NCBI RefSeq assembly: GCF_003987135.1
Contig: NZ_PIPJ01000005.1
Coordinates: forward strand, 1 to 64,000
Direction of reading: 5' to 3'
Length of the DNA stretch: 64,000 nt
From: Aliidiomarina iranensis
GTDB lineage: Bacteria; Pseudomonadota; Gammaproteobacteria; Enterobacterales; Alteromonadaceae
In this document: piece by piece, positions 30,195 to 39,644 of the stretch
Layout of the letters: each line of letters opens with the position of its first letter
Numbering within the stretch: the first letter of the stretch is position 1
The notes under the pieces: generated by a model
What the model was told of the DNA's origin: nothing
The model's input: only the letters and a program-made list of their open reading frames with translations
Database searches by the model: none
Made by a program: the position numbers and the translations under genes

Positions 30195-30259
30195 CGCCCC
30201 GAAATTGTAAAGTAGTGGTAACCATTATGGGTAGTTAACCATACTTTTATCGCGGGGCG
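30195..30259 (-). promoter_or_regulatory. Long imperfect hairpin between hemL and maeA
   Basis: CGCCCCG and CGGGGCG, 51 bp apart, enclose a second pair AAAGTA/TACTTT and an inner pair near TGGTAAC/GTTAACCA, giving a long interrupted stem. It lies after the hemL stop and before maeA, both on the minus strand. It could end hemL transcription (a weak TTTACTTT follows) or shape the maeA leader. Confidence 0.4.
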
Positions 30260-30288
30260 CGGTTTGTTGCAGTAAGTTTAGTGCAATT

Positions 30289-31569
30289 CTAGAGTAAATT
30301 AAACGCGTGTTCCGCAACCTGCAATGTTTCTTCAATATCGGTTTCGGTGTGCGCTAAACTCATAAAACCAGCCTCATAGGCGCTCGGAGCCAAATAAACG
30401 CCGCGTTTGAGCATTTCATGATAGAAGGTACGGAAATGCTGCATGTTGCATTTGGTGGCCTGTTCGTAAGTGCTTACTTTCTTTTCATCGGTAAAGAAGA
30501 AGCCAAACATGCCACCGGCCTGAGCGGTAGTAAATGGAATGCCCTTCGCATCGGCAAGCTCTTGTAAGCCTGAGGTAAGCTCAGTTACGCGGCCTTCAAG
30601 CTGCTGATACAACGAGCCTGAATTCAATAGGCTCAGGGAGGCTAAACCCGCAGCCATGGCTACTGGATTACCGGAGAGGGTGCCGGCTTGATAAACCGGG
30701 CCAACCGGCGCAATATAATCCATGATTTCCCGTTTACCGCCAAAAGCGCCTACCGGCATGCCACCGCCAATCACTTTACCTAGGCAGGTAAGATCGGGTT
30801 TCACATTGAAAAACTCTTGTGCACCACCGCGGGCAACACGAAAGCCTGTCATTACCTCATCGAAAATTAGCACGGCGCCATATTCATCACATACCGCGCG
30901 CAACCCTTCTAAGAAACCAGGTTCTGGTAGGATTAAGTTCATGTTGCCGGCAACAGGCTCAACAATAATACAGGCGATTTGTTCGCCCACATCGGCAAAC
31001 ACTTGCCGCACTTCTTCTAAATTATTAAAGCTTACAGTGAGCGTGTGCTTGGCAAAATCTTCTGGAATCCCGGGTGAGTTGGGTACGCCGAGCGTGAGGG
31101 CGCCAGAACCCGCTTTTACCAATAGTGAATCGGCATGGCCATGATAGCAGCCCTCGAACTTCAATATTTTATCCCGGCCGGTATAACCACGAGCAAGGCG
31201 AATAGCACTCATGGTTGCTTCGGTACCTGAATTCACCATGCGCACTTTCTCGATTGAAGGCACCATGGAGATTACTTTTTCCGCCATGGTGATTTCGCTT
31301 GCGGTGGGCGTACCAAAGCTTAATCCACGCTCAGCAGCTTCAATAGCAGCATCACGAATCTCAGGATGGTTATGGCCAAGAATCATTGGCCCCCAAGAGC
31401 CGATATAATCAATGTAGCGATTGCCATCAACATCAAATAAATAGGCGCCTTGAGCACGCTCAACAAAAATTGGTGTGCCGCCAACGCCATTAAAGGCGCG
31501 CACTGGCGAATTTACGCCACCAGGGATGGAGAGTTGAGCTTGGGTAAATAAATCTTGCGAACGGGACAT
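30289..31569 (-). CDS. hemL: Glutamate-1-semialdehyde 2,1-aminomutase
   Basis: A 426-residue PLP enzyme that converts glutamate-1-semialdehyde to 5-aminolevulinate for heme. The cofactor lysine is in [18 protein letters not shown] (about 265), with the upstream FDEVMTGFR Asp and the N-terminal [21 protein letters not shown] precedes the ATG. It begins 10 bp after the carbamoyltransferase gene, so the two probably share a transcript. Confidence 0.97.
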   Translation of the reverse strand: MSRSQDLFTQAQLSIPGGVNSPVRAFNGVGGTPIFVERAQGAYLFDVDGNRYIDYIGSWGPMILGHNHPEIRDAAIEAAERGLSFGTPTASEITMAEKVISMVPSIEKVRMVNSGTEATMSAIRLARGYTGRDKILKFEGCYHGHADSLLVKAGSGALTLGVPNSPGIPEDFAKHTLTVSFNNLEEVRQVFADVGEQIACIIVEPVAGNMNLILPEPGFLEGLRAVCDEYGAVLIFDEVMTGFRVARGGAQEFFNVKPDLTCLGKVIGGGMPVGAFGGKREIMDYIAPVGPVYQAGTLSGNPVAMAAGLASLSLLNSGSLYQQLEGRVTELTSGLQELADAKGIPFTTAQAGGMFGFFFTDEKKVSTYEQATKCNMQHFRTFYHEMLKRGVYLAPSAYEAGFMSLAHTETDIEETLQVAEHAFNLL

Positions 31570-31579
31570 GGAAAACCTC

Positions 31580-32596
31580 TTAACTATTAGCTTTGTCGCT
31601 ATACCAAATTACATCGGTATCATAGCGGCTTACTAGATGCTCAACACCTAGCGTGGCGGCAAAAAGTGCCATACGAATTAAAACCCCATTATCAGCTTGG
31701 CGGAAAATGGCCAAGTTCGGGTTTTGATTCAAATCATTATCAAGTTCGTTAGCTTCTGCGCGTGAATCGCGAGGCAACGGGTGCATTATCACAGTATTGG
31801 GTTTGTAATGTTTGGTGAAGATTTCACTGTTTAAGCGAAACCGCCCTCGATATTGTTCTGCTTCATCAAGTGTTGTGAAACGTTCTTGTTGGATTCGCGT
31901 TTGATAAACAATATCGGCATCCATTGAGCCGGAAAGCTCAGTTACCTGATTCACTTGGTGCCCAGCATTTACCAACATATCAACAATGCTGCTTGGCATT
32001 GCTAACTCGGGTGGTGATACTAGAGTGATGCGCACCTGCTGATACATACAGAGTAATTTGGATAATGAATGTACGGTGCGGCCGTATTTGAGATCACCCA
32101 CCATACAAAGATGCATGCCATCGATACGATTGCCATGATGAGCGAGCTCTTTTTCAATGGTGTATAAATCGAGCAGTGCTTGTGTGGGATGTTCATTGGC
32201 ACCATCACCACCATTTATAACCGGTACCCGGCTACCTTCAGCAAATTCAGCTACGGCACCAGATTTTGGATGCCGCATGGCAATCACATCGCTGTAACTC
32301 GAAAGCACGCGAGCGGTATCATACAAGGATTCGCCTTTGGCTAGAGCCGAACTTTCCATGCCAGTGGTTTCTCGTACTTCACCACCTAACAAATTAAAAG
32401 CTGTGCCAAAACTTACGCGAGTTCGCGTAGAGGGCTCAAAAAATAAATTGCCGAGAATAGCACCATCAAGAACACGCGTGCGTTTGCGCCTGTGCGCGTA
32501 TGGTTCCATAAGGTCGGCTATGCGAAAAATATGCTCAATGGCATCGCGATTAAACTGATCAACAGAAAGAATGTTCGCACCGGTGAAATTCATCAT
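31580..32596 (-). CDS. pyrB: Aspartate carbamoyltransferase
   Basis: Joins carbamoyl phosphate to aspartate in pyrimidine synthesis. The carbamoyl-phosphate loop [15 protein letters not shown] and the [11 protein letters not shown] motif are perfect; [11 protein letters not shown] is also typical. It is a longer single-gene form (about 338 residues) without a PyrI regulatory gene beside it, seen in several marine gammaproteobacteria. I choose ATG 32596 (MMNFTG); the ATG at 32638 has no ribosome-binding site. hemL follows after 10 bp. Confidence 0.92.
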   Translation of the reverse strand: MMNFTGANILSVDQFNRDAIEHIFRIADLMEPYAHRRKRTRVLDGAILGNLFFEPSTRTRVSFGTAFNLLGGEVRETTGMESSALAKGESLYDTARVLSSYSDVIAMRHPKSGAVAEFAEGSRVPVINGGDGANEHPTQALLDLYTIEKELAHHGNRIDGMHLCMVGDLKYGRTVHSLSKLLCMYQQVRITLVSPPELAMPSSIVDMLVNAGHQVNQVTELSGSMDADIVYQTRIQQERFTTLDEAEQYRGRFRLNSEIFTKHYKPNTVIMHPLPRDSRAEANELDNDLNQNPNLAIFRQADNGVLIRMALFAATLGVEHLVSRYDTDVIWYSDKANS

Positions 32597-32779
32597 TTTT
32601 TGCGGTTCCAACGTGATAGGTTGTTGGGGCTGTAGCATAGCAGAAAGCCAACGTGAGCGGAACGCTGGCGTTTACCTAACGAATGCCTAAATGAATACGG
32701 CAGTTGTGCTTCAATCACACAGCACTCACACCTCAAAATACACAATTAACGGCGCAACAGTATTTCCGAATAGAGTTCA

Positions 32780-33217
32780 TTAAGGTTTCAAGACGGCAAG
32801 AATGATAATGGCAAACAATAAGAAAACGGGCATTTCGTTAAACCAACGAAACCAACGGCCGGAGCGATTGATTTTTTCATTGCGGAAATCCTTCACTAGG
32901 ATGAAGCAGTAGATGTGGTAAATCACTAGAATCAGAACCAGCAGCAACTTGATGTGCATCCAGCTAGTCATACGCAGCCAATCAAGGCCATAAATATACA
33001 GCATACCAAAGCCAAAAATTATGGTAAGGACCATGAATGGGGTAACAAAATAGAGTAATCTACGTTCCATAATTTTCAGTTGTGCGTGTACTTTCGGTTC
33101 GGTGGATTCTGCATGGTAAACAAACAGCCGAGGTAAATAGAAAATGCCGGCGAACCAAGCCACCATAAAAATCAAGTGCAACGCTTTAAACCACTGAAAA
33201 ACAAGAAACTCATTCAT
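32780..33217 (-). CDS. hemJ: Protoporphyrinogen IX oxidase HemJ
   Basis: A 145-residue inner-membrane protein with four predicted helices, of the HemJ (UPF0093) family that oxidises protoporphyrinogen IX when HemG/HemY are absent. The conserved His of KALHLIFMVAWFAGIFYLPR and the segment MHIKLLLVL are visible. Together with hemL nearby it supports heme synthesis. It is transcribed away from the divergent coiled-coil protein gene; 76 bp separate them. Confidence 0.92.
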   Translation of the reverse strand: MNEFLVFQWFKALHLIFMVAWFAGIFYLPRLFVYHAESTEPKVHAQLKIMERRLLYFVTPFMVLTIIFGFGMLYIYGLDWLRMTSWMHIKLLLVLILVIYHIYCFILVKDFRNEKINRSGRWFRWFNEMPVFLLFAIIILAVLKP

Positions 33218-33298
33218 GGGAATACAATCGCCTTTGGTTATTACTATTAATAATTTTTAATTTAGCACAAGCGTTGTATAAACAGTAGGATATTGAGA

Positions 33299-34087
33299 AT
33301 GCTAAAGAGCCGCGATAATGCAAAGGCTGTAAGTGTACGCAGCCAACAAATACTTCTTTCTTTGGCCATTGCGGCACTGCTTCTCGTAGTTGGGTACTTG
33401 GTGGGTAATACACGGCTTATCCATTTAGAGCAGCAAACTGTGTTACTCGAAAATCAACGTGAAAGCTTACATGAGCGAACGAGCCGGTTGGAATATCAAG
33501 TAAATATTCTCCAAGTGGAGCTAGATATTGAACGAGCGGCTACGCAATCGTTGCAAAATGAACTCCGGCAAGCACAGGATGAGAATGCAACGATTCGGCG
33601 CGAGTTAGCATTTTATCAACGTGTTGTGGCACCGGATTTAACCGCTGATGGAATTACCATTGATTCTATGGTGGTTAGTGAGCTGCTAGCGAGTAATAGC
33701 TATTATTTCCGTTTGATTCTGCTGCAAATGGAACGCATTGAGCAGTTTGCCCAAGGCTCGATAGTGCTTACGCTCCGGGGCTTTGAAGGCGATCAGAGGA
33801 AAGAGTATAATGTTTTTGAGTTAGCGGGTATCGATGAGAGTGAGGCGCGGTTTGTAATGAACTATTTCTCTCTCACTGAAGGTAATTTTGCTTTGCCAGA
33901 TGGTTTTATTCCGGAAACGCTACATGTGCAGGTGCGCTCTCAACAAGGCCGGCAAACCGAACGCAGTTATCAATGGCGGCAGTTGTTTGCAAACGAAACG
34001 CTAGAAGCGCCGGCTGAAACGCCAGAAGCCCCGACTGAAAGAATCAATACTACAAATGGGGCAAATGATTCGGAAGATAAGGGTTAG
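33299..34087 (+). CDS. DUF6776-like membrane-anchored coiled-coil protein
   Basis: A 262-residue protein with a cytoplasmic start, one membrane helix (about 18-38), a heptad-rich coiled coil (about 45-110) and a beta-rich domain containing TLRGFEGDQRKEYNVFEL. It resembles the DUF6776 family, which is of unknown function and common in gammaproteobacteria next to erpA or hemL. The C-terminal tail is rich in Ala, Pro and Glu. ATG 33299 is used; AGGA lies 8 bp upstream. erpA follows after 141 bp. Confidence 0.75.
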   Translation: MLKSRDNAKAVSVRSQQILLSLAIAALLLVVGYLVGNTRLIHLEQQTVLLENQRESLHERTSRLEYQVNILQVELDIERAATQSLQNELRQAQDENATIRRELAFYQRVVAPDLTADGITIDSMVVSELLASNSYYFRLILLQMERIEQFAQGSIVLTLRGFEGDQRKEYNVFELAGIDESEARFVMNYFSLTEGNFALPDGFIPETLHVQVRSQQGRQTERSYQWRQLFANETLEAPAETPEAPTERINTTNGANDSEDKG

Positions 34088-34228
34088 CCCAAAAGGTGCA
34101 ACTTCCGCATGCGCCCGTGCTTTCGGCGTTATTTCATGCAGGGTACCTGATCAGTAACATTGATCCTGCAGCACGCATAGGCGACAATAGCGCAGTAATT
34201 TGATTGAACCTTCTTTGGAGTATGGTTG

Positions 34229-34576
34229 ATGAGTGCAGTAGAACAAGCGATGCCGATTGAATTTTCTGAATCTGCGGCGATTCGTGTGCGAACGTTAATC
34301 ACAGAAGAGGAAAACCCAGCGCTCAAATTACGAGTATTTGTTACCGGCGGCGGTTGCTCAGGGTTCCAGTACGGATTTACTTTTGATGAAAAAGTAAATC
34401 CAGGCGATATGGAAATCGAGAAAGAAGGCGTTACCCTAGTTGTTGACCCAATGAGCTTACAATACTTAGTAGGTGGCGTTGTGGATTATGAGGAGGGGCT
34501 TCAAGGTGCTCGCTTCTTCGTGAACAATCCTAATGCAACCACTACATGTGGTTGTGGTTCATCATTTTCAGTTTAA
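34229..34576 (+). CDS. erpA: Iron-sulfur cluster insertion protein ErpA
   Basis: A 115-residue A-type carrier that delivers Fe-S clusters, essential in E. coli for isoprenoid synthesis through IspG/IspH. The three cluster ligands C43, C107 and C109 (GGGCSGF and TCGCGSSF) match E. coli C42, C106 and C108. GGAG lies 8 bp before ATG 34229; the TTG at 34226 is not needed. Confidence 0.97.
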   Translation: MSAVEQAMPIEFSESAAIRVRTLITEEENPALKLRVFVTGGGCSGFQYGFTFDEKVNPGDMEIEKEGVTLVVDPMSLQYLVGGVVDYEEGLQGARFFVNNPNATTTCGCGSSFSV

Positions 34577-34604
34577 GCCGCGCTTAGCGAGCGGCTTTGC
34601 TTTT
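34575..34604 (+). terminator. Probable erpA terminator
   Basis: AAGCCGC and GCGGCTT form a hairpin that begins inside the erpA stop codon and is followed by the interrupted T run TTGCTTTT. The remaining 250 bp before the next gene are AT-rich with no other clear signal. Confidence 0.7.
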
Positions 34605-34860
34605 GCAGTTACCTATTTCCTCTCAATAGTGCATATATCTGTTGAAAAAATGTACACTTCCCTCGCCACCATATACTGCGCAACCTCACCATCGTTAGTG
34701 GCGGTAGATTAGAATACACCTCATAAAATTCTGTTTAATTTCGTGCAATTTTTAACAAAGTTACTACATTAAACTGCTTGCGTTTTGCCTATCGAAGCGA
34801 AAAAATGAGGATTGATTCATTCGTAATAAACCCTGCTGCTGAAGATTGAAAGGAAGTATT

Positions 34861-35316
34861 ATGTCTCGATGGTTAGTATTCATCGCAGCGTATTTTGCTA
34901 GCATCACAGGCCAAGCGCAAAGCAGTACTCAAGAACACAATTTTCATCTACCAGAAACCACAGCGGCAACTGCTCTGAGGTACAGCCAAAGCTTTGCTAG
35001 TGAGAACATTGCAAAGGAAATTTGTTATAGCATCAGCGCGGATAACCGCCGAGAATTTCAGAACATAATTGAGCGCAACAGTTTACGAATTCGAAATCTG
35101 TACAGCGCCATTAAATGCAACGGCTATACTTTATTACAGTTCGCGGTTATCGCCGAAGCTACCGACACGGGCATCTTACTTACTCGTAACCTACCTTCGC
35201 GTGTTATTTTCGAGAAATACGAGAATGGTGATTCAATTTTGGAGTGGGCGGAAACAACCGGGTACGATAACTCTCCTATCATTCGCGCTGTTCGCGAGCG
35301 CCTCTCGCAGATATAA
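34861..35316 (+). CDS. Small exported protein, DUF3718-like
   Basis: A 151-residue protein with a signal peptide (cut near GQAQS), then a domain with one Cys pair: EICYSISADNRREFQNIIERN and SAIKCNGYTLLQFAVIAEA. The Cys spacing and the CNGYTLLQF segment recall the DUF3718 family of Shewanella and relatives, of unknown role; this is recognition by eye. The two Cys may form a periplasmic disulfide. AAGGAAG precedes ATG 34861. Confidence 0.6.
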   Translation: MSRWLVFIAAYFASITGQAQSSTQEHNFHLPETTAATALRYSQSFASENIAKEICYSISADNRREFQNIIERNSLRIRNLYSAIKCNGYTLLQFAVIAEATDTGILLTRNLPSRVIFEKYENGDSILEWAETTGYDNSPIIRAVRERLSQI

Positions 35317-35332
35317 GCGACACACTAGGTTT

Positions 35333-35359
35333 TTGAAAGCAGCCTAGATTTGTTATACT
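35333..35359 (+). promoter_or_regulatory. Candidate sigma-70 promoter of pepQ
   Basis: TTGAAA (35333-35338) and TATACT (35354-35359) are separated by 15 bp, somewhat shorter than the ideal 17. Transcription would start near 35366 and give a leader of about 158 bases before pepQ. Confidence 0.4.
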
Positions 35360-35425
35360 ACTGCGCTATTACCTTGATTTCGTTCGCTACACTCGCTTGC
35401 TGCATAGGTAGTGAACATTACACTG

Positions 35426-35471
35426 AGTTCCTATTCGGGCATGGCAATGGCCAATATTGGGAATAGGAACT
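35426..35471 (+). ncRNA. Structured leader hairpin of pepQ
   Basis: AGTTCCTATTC (35426-35436) and GAATAGGAACT (35461-35471) form a perfect 11-bp stem. The 24-base loop contains a self-complementary CCAATATTGG. There is no T run, so it is not a standard terminator. It lies in the 207-bp gap before pepQ. It could be a cis-regulatory RNA element or a DNA operator; no known family is recognised. Confidence 0.4.
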
Positions 35472-35523
35472 GCAGAATTTGCTCTCGTTTTGTAACGCAC
35501 GAGCCACTAATGATGAGGATTCT

Positions 35524-36828
35524 ATGAGCCATTATTTAAAGCACTTAGAACAAGTGAAGCAAAGGTTTGATGAAGCGTTAGACGCCAATGGGTTTGAGAG
35601 CGTGCTAATCTATGCAGGCCAGCCGCGAGTGGCATTCCTCGATGATAACGCCTATCCCTTTCGGGTTAATCCATTTTTCAAATACTGGATACCGGTAACC
35701 GAAAACCCGAAGAGTTTTATTTTTTATCGGAAGGGTGAAAAGCCGGTTGTTTTTCTTTTTCAAGCGCGTGATTTTTGGCATGCACAGCCTCAATTGCCGC
35801 CGGGTGAGTGGAAAGAAGCTTGTGATGTTGTGTTAGTAGATAACATTGCTAGTGTACGCGCTAAACTCGTTGATGAATTATCAACAACCGCGTTTATTGG
35901 CGAAGATTTTGCGCCGATGAACGAATGGCCCGTAGCTGCTTATAATCCACAAAAATTGATTGATCACTTGCACTATCAACGTGCGGTTAAAACCGAGTGT
36001 GAATTGATTAACATGCGCAAAGCAAATGTGATTGCCGCTCGCGGGCATAATGCGGCGCGTGATGCGTTTTTTGCTGGCAAATCAGAGTTGGAGATAAATC
36101 AAGCTTACCTCTCAGCAATGAAATTTCGTGAAACGCAGGTGCCTTATAACAGCATTGTTGCACTAAACGAACATGGCGCTGTGTTGCATTATGATGTTTA
36201 TGAAACGGAAGCGCCCACAGAGCACCGCTCTTTCTTGATTGATGCTGGCGCTTATTACAATGGTTACTGTGCTGATATTACCCGTAGCTATGCAGCAAAA
36301 GATGGCTTTTACGCTGAATTGGTGGAAGCGGTTGATGCGGCAGAACAGGCTATTATCGCGGAAATAAAGCCGGGCATTTCTTATCTTGATCTGCATGTGA
36401 GTATGCACAAACGAATTGCTAAGATATTAGCTGAGTTCGGCTTCTTTAAAGTGGATGCCGATACTATTTATGAACGTGGTTATACTCGTGCGTTCTTCCC
36501 TCATGGGCTTGGTCATTTTATTGGCTTACAAGTACACGATGTGGGTGGCTTCTTGAAAAATACCCAAGGCGATGCATTTGAACGCAATGCCGAGCACCCG
36601 TTCTTGCGCCTTTTACGTGATATAGAAGTGGATCAAGTATTTACCATCGAGCCGGGCATCTACGTGGTGGATCAGTTATTAGAAGCTCATGATGGTAACG
36701 AGGATTTTAATTGGAACCGGGTTTCTGAGCTTCGGCCTTATGGTGGTGTTCGTATTGAGGACAGTGTGCGGGTTACTGAGGATGGAACCGAGAATTTAAC
36801 ACGAGATGCGTTTGCTTCCTTAAAATAG
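35524..36828 (+). CDS. pepQ: Xaa-Pro dipeptidase PepQ
   Basis: A 434-residue M24B metallopeptidase (E. coli PepQ 443) that hydrolyses dipeptides with C-terminal proline. Marine homologues were studied as organophosphorus acid anhydrolases. The five dimetal ligands appear in LIDAGAYYNGYCADITRSY, FPHGLGHFIGLQVHDVG, TIEPGIY and RIEDSVRV. ATG 35524 follows GATGAGGATTCT; the TTG at 35479 is upstream extension. Confidence 0.95.
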   Translation: MSHYLKHLEQVKQRFDEALDANGFESVLIYAGQPRVAFLDDNAYPFRVNPFFKYWIPVTENPKSFIFYRKGEKPVVFLFQARDFWHAQPQLPPGEWKEACDVVLVDNIASVRAKLVDELSTTAFIGEDFAPMNEWPVAAYNPQKLIDHLHYQRAVKTECELINMRKANVIAARGHNAARDAFFAGKSELEINQAYLSAMKFRETQVPYNSIVALNEHGAVLHYDVYETEAPTEHRSFLIDAGAYYNGYCADITRSYAAKDGFYAELVEAVDAAEQAIIAEIKPGISYLDLHVSMHKRIAKILAEFGFFKVDADTIYERGYTRAFFPHGLGHFIGLQVHDVGGFLKNTQGDAFERNAEHPFLRLLRDIEVDQVFTIEPGIYVVDQLLEAHDGNEDFNWNRVSELRPYGGVRIEDSVRVTEDGTENLTRDAFASLK

Positions 36829-36884
36829 CGTAAGGAACTTTACCAACGCTAGTTAGCGAATTCTTAGCGCTAGCGCGAAGTATA

Positions 36885-36920
36885 AAAGCGGCTCTATCTA
36901 TAATGGATGAGCCGTTTTTT
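36885..36920 (+). terminator. Terminator of pepQ
   Basis: CGGCTC (36889-36894) and GAGCCG (36909-36914), extended inward by ATC/GAT past a one-base bulge, are followed by six T residues. Confidence 0.82.
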
Positions 36921-36966
36921 AATGCCTGTTAAGAAGTGCCGATTAAACGCATAGCTTTAAAAGAAT

Positions 36967-38136
36967 CTAGTTGGCGGGTATGTATGCGCCAAGAATACTT
37001 GGGCGTTTGGCCCCAGTAACTGCGCGTAGATCGATTGCAACCTGATGGCAATGCGCCCAAGCCAACCAGGCAAACAGCACGGCCTCTACCCAATCAGGGT
37101 TAACGCCAAGTGCTGCGGTTGTTCGCCACGAAAATTCTGGGCAAAGGGTTTGGCAGCGTTTGAGCAGGGCATTATTATGGGCACCACCGCCACACACGTA
37201 AACTGTGGTTGGATACTGACTAGTGTTTTCGATGGTGTGGATTGATACACTCTTGATCGCGTTGGTTAAACTAACCGCAGTAAGCTCTAATAAAGTAGCT
37301 TGTATATCTACAGCCTGCACCTTTGCAGATGTTGAGGAACTGGCGTTAACCTCTAACAATGCTCGTTCAAGCCAAGCCGGGGTGAAATATTCACGCCCAG
37401 TGCTCTTTGGGGGTGGCCTTTGGAAATAAGGGTCGGCTAAAAGTTTTGCAAGTAAAGCGCCATTCACAACGCCGCTTTCAGCCCATACGCCGCTATGGTC
37501 AAAAGGCTTGTGCAAATGCTTTTGCACCCAATAATCCATAAGCGTGTTGCCGGGGCCACTATCAAAACCAACAATGGGTAGTGTAGTTTCGCTACTTGGT
37601 GGTAAATGAGAGATATTGGCGATGCCGCCAATGTTGGCAAGCACGCGCTCTTCATTGTTTACTTGAAACATTTGTTGGTGCAGAGCTGGCGCGAGGGGGG
37701 CGCCTTCGCCACCTAAAGCAATATCTTTTTGCCGGAACTGAGCAACAACTGGAATTCCTGTGAGTGCTGCAATGGTATGTGGGCAGCCTAATTGCAAACT
37801 GAATGCAGGGGCGGCATCAGGATGATGGCGAACCGTTTGGCCGTGGCTGCCAATAGCTCGAATATCATTGGCAACAAATGCATTTTTTTGCAGCAAAGCG
37901 TTTACACCCTCAGCTACGGCCTCGGCAAAGCGGCGATCGGCTTCGCCATAGCGAACGAGCTCGTTATCACCCGGGGTACATAAACTATGGCATTGTTGTT
38001 GTAATTCTGCTGAGAGAGGCCAATTCAACGCATCAAGTTGGGTAATACCACCACTTGAATTAATACTGATAAGCGCTAAATCGAGCGCATCAAGGCTAGT
38101 ACCCGAAAGCACACCAATGTAGCGCTCAGCGCTCAT
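36967..38136 (-). CDS. anmK: Anhydro-N-acetylmuramic acid kinase
   Basis: A 389-residue kinase that opens the anhydro ring of recycled anhMurNAc and phosphorylates it to MurNAc-6-P. Phosphate-binding GVLSGTSLDALDLALI is at the start and GFDSGPGNTLMDYW is near 190. Its ATG overlaps the preceding M23 gene's stop codon (TAATG), which ties a wall-cutting enzyme to a wall-recycling kinase. Confidence 0.96.
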   Translation of the reverse strand: MSAERYIGVLSGTSLDALDLALISINSSGGITQLDALNWPLSAELQQQCHSLCTPGDNELVRYGEADRRFAEAVAEGVNALLQKNAFVANDIRAIGSHGQTVRHHPDAAPAFSLQLGCPHTIAALTGIPVVAQFRQKDIALGGEGAPLAPALHQQMFQVNNEERVLANIGGIANISHLPPSSETTLPIVGFDSGPGNTLMDYWVQKHLHKPFDHSGVWAESGVVNGALLAKLLADPYFQRPPPKSTGREYFTPAWLERALLEVNASSSTSAKVQAVDIQATLLELTAVSLTNAIKSVSIHTIENTSQYPTTVYVCGGGAHNNALLKRCQTLCPEFSWRTTAALGVNPDWVEAVLFAWLAWAHCHQVAIDLRAVTGAKRPSILGAYIPAN

Positions 38137-39440
38137 TAATCTACCATGGCTAAGTAGAAACGCTTCCGGCCCTCGATCATCGCTAACTGCTCTTGTGCGA
38201 TGGCCTGAAACACTGCCATTTCCGATTCGGGAAGTGATTCAGCTTTCGGTAGGTTTACTGTGCGTGGATTTCGATGAACACCATCAACTAGGAACTCATA
38301 ATGCAAGTGAGCACCGGTTACACGGCCAGTGGCGCCCACACGGCCAATAACTTGCCCTTGGCTAACCCGATCGCCCACATTTACTTGGCGGCGGCTTAGG
38401 TGTAGATACTTGGTTACGTAACGTTCACCGTGCTGTACAAAAATGTAGTGGCCATTTAAGTTGTTATAAGCGCTCGCAATAACCCGGCCATCGCCCGATG
38501 ACATTACTGGCGTTCCGGTTGGTGCAGCATAATCGATGCCTCGATGCGGTGCTACTCGGCCGGTAACTGGGTGTAAACGGCGTGGGTTAAATTCGGAAGA
38601 TACACGGTTAAAGGCTACCGGTGCGCGTAAAAAGGTTTTCCGCATACTACGGCCGGTATCGGTGTAGTAGCTACCATTCTCATGCAAGATGGCGCGGAAT
38701 ACTTCGCCTTGGTTAATAAACTCTGCAGCTACGATTTGGCCAGTACCTACATACTGACCATCAATATACTTTTCTTCGAACAAAACGCTGAATTCATCGC
38801 CTTGGCGGATATCGAGAGCAAAATCTACATCCCAACCAAATAGCTCGGCAAGGCTCATAATTTGGCCTTGCGAAAGCCCAGCCTGAACGCCGGCGTTCCA
38901 GAAATTGCTAGTAATTTCAGCTCTAGCGAAAGCGATGCGAATATCCGTAGGCTTGGCTTCGCGATTGGTTTGGTACTCACCGTTTTGATTTTTCTCGATG
39001 ATGAGTGTATCCGTTTCACTTAAACGGTAATGCAGGGCTATGAGGTTGTTATCAGTGTCCTTCGCGAACCTAAGTGTATCGCCAGGATGGATTCGGCGGA
39101 GGATGTTTGCATCTTCTGCTTGCGTTAAATCATATAATTGACGAGCGCTAAACCCTAAGCGTTGAAATATCACCGCCATGTTGTCGCCCGAACGCACTTC
39201 GTAATCAACCCAAGTATAATTAGCCTCTGTATCTGCCGGTGCATAGGAATCACCGAGTTTCAGAGCTAGTTCGTAGCGAACACCTGGCTCAAGCTGTTCA
39301 AGTTGAGCCATGTCGCGAGAGGCGCTGGCTTTTTCTGAAGGCCATACCAATAGCAACAACAACAAAACACTCACGCCAGCAATGATCATTTGATGGCGCT
39401 TGGGCATATGCTGCATAAATTGTTGAATTGGTTTAACCAT
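38136..39440 (-). CDS. mepM: M23 DD-endopeptidase, MepM-like
   Basis: A 434-residue murein hydrolase (E. coli MepM 440) that cuts cross-links so that new strands can be inserted. One N-terminal membrane anchor (about 18-37), a LysM-like region (VRSGDNMAVIFQRLG), and an M23 domain with zinc ligands in PHRGIDYAAPTGTPV and GAHLHYEF. ATG 39440 is used after GAGGATTCACCTC; an in-frame start at 39464 is less likely. It is divergent from tyrS. Confidence 0.92.
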   Translation of the reverse strand: MVKPIQQFMQHMPKRHQMIIAGVSVLLLLLLVWPSEKASASRDMAQLEQLEPGVRYELALKLGDSYAPADTEANYTWVDYEVRSGDNMAVIFQRLGFSARQLYDLTQAEDANILRRIHPGDTLRFAKDTDNNLIALHYRLSETDTLIIEKNQNGEYQTNREAKPTDIRIAFARAEITSNFWNAGVQAGLSQGQIMSLAELFGWDVDFALDIRQGDEFSVLFEEKYIDGQYVGTGQIVAAEFINQGEVFRAILHENGSYYTDTGRSMRKTFLRAPVAFNRVSSEFNPRRLHPVTGRVAPHRGIDYAAPTGTPVMSSGDGRVIASAYNNLNGHYIFVQHGERYVTKYLHLSRRQVNVGDRVSQGQVIGRVGATGRVTGAHLHYEFLVDGVHRNPRTVNLPKAESLPESEMAVFQAIAQEQLAMIEGRKRFYLAMVD

Positions 39441-39644
39441 GAGGTGAATCCTCGTACTTCGCATTGCTCATTAAAAAGAGCGGATAAAAAACAGCGGACA
39501 GTCTACTCTTATTTTTCAGCCTTCAGGCTATCATATCATTTTCTTTGCACAAGCAGAAATAACGTGCTTAAAAGGTGGCTCTGAATCAAGTAGAATGCAC
39601 TTTTAACGAAAAGTTCAGTAGCCAAGCAGTGAATTGGAGTAAAG

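Noticed and set aside
36863-36879. Sixth copy of the shared palindrome (TAGCGCTAGCGCGA) after pepQ
   Set aside because: The core GCGCTAGCGC is palindromic, but the GTGCG and CGCAC half-sites are missing, and it is not upstream of a gene.
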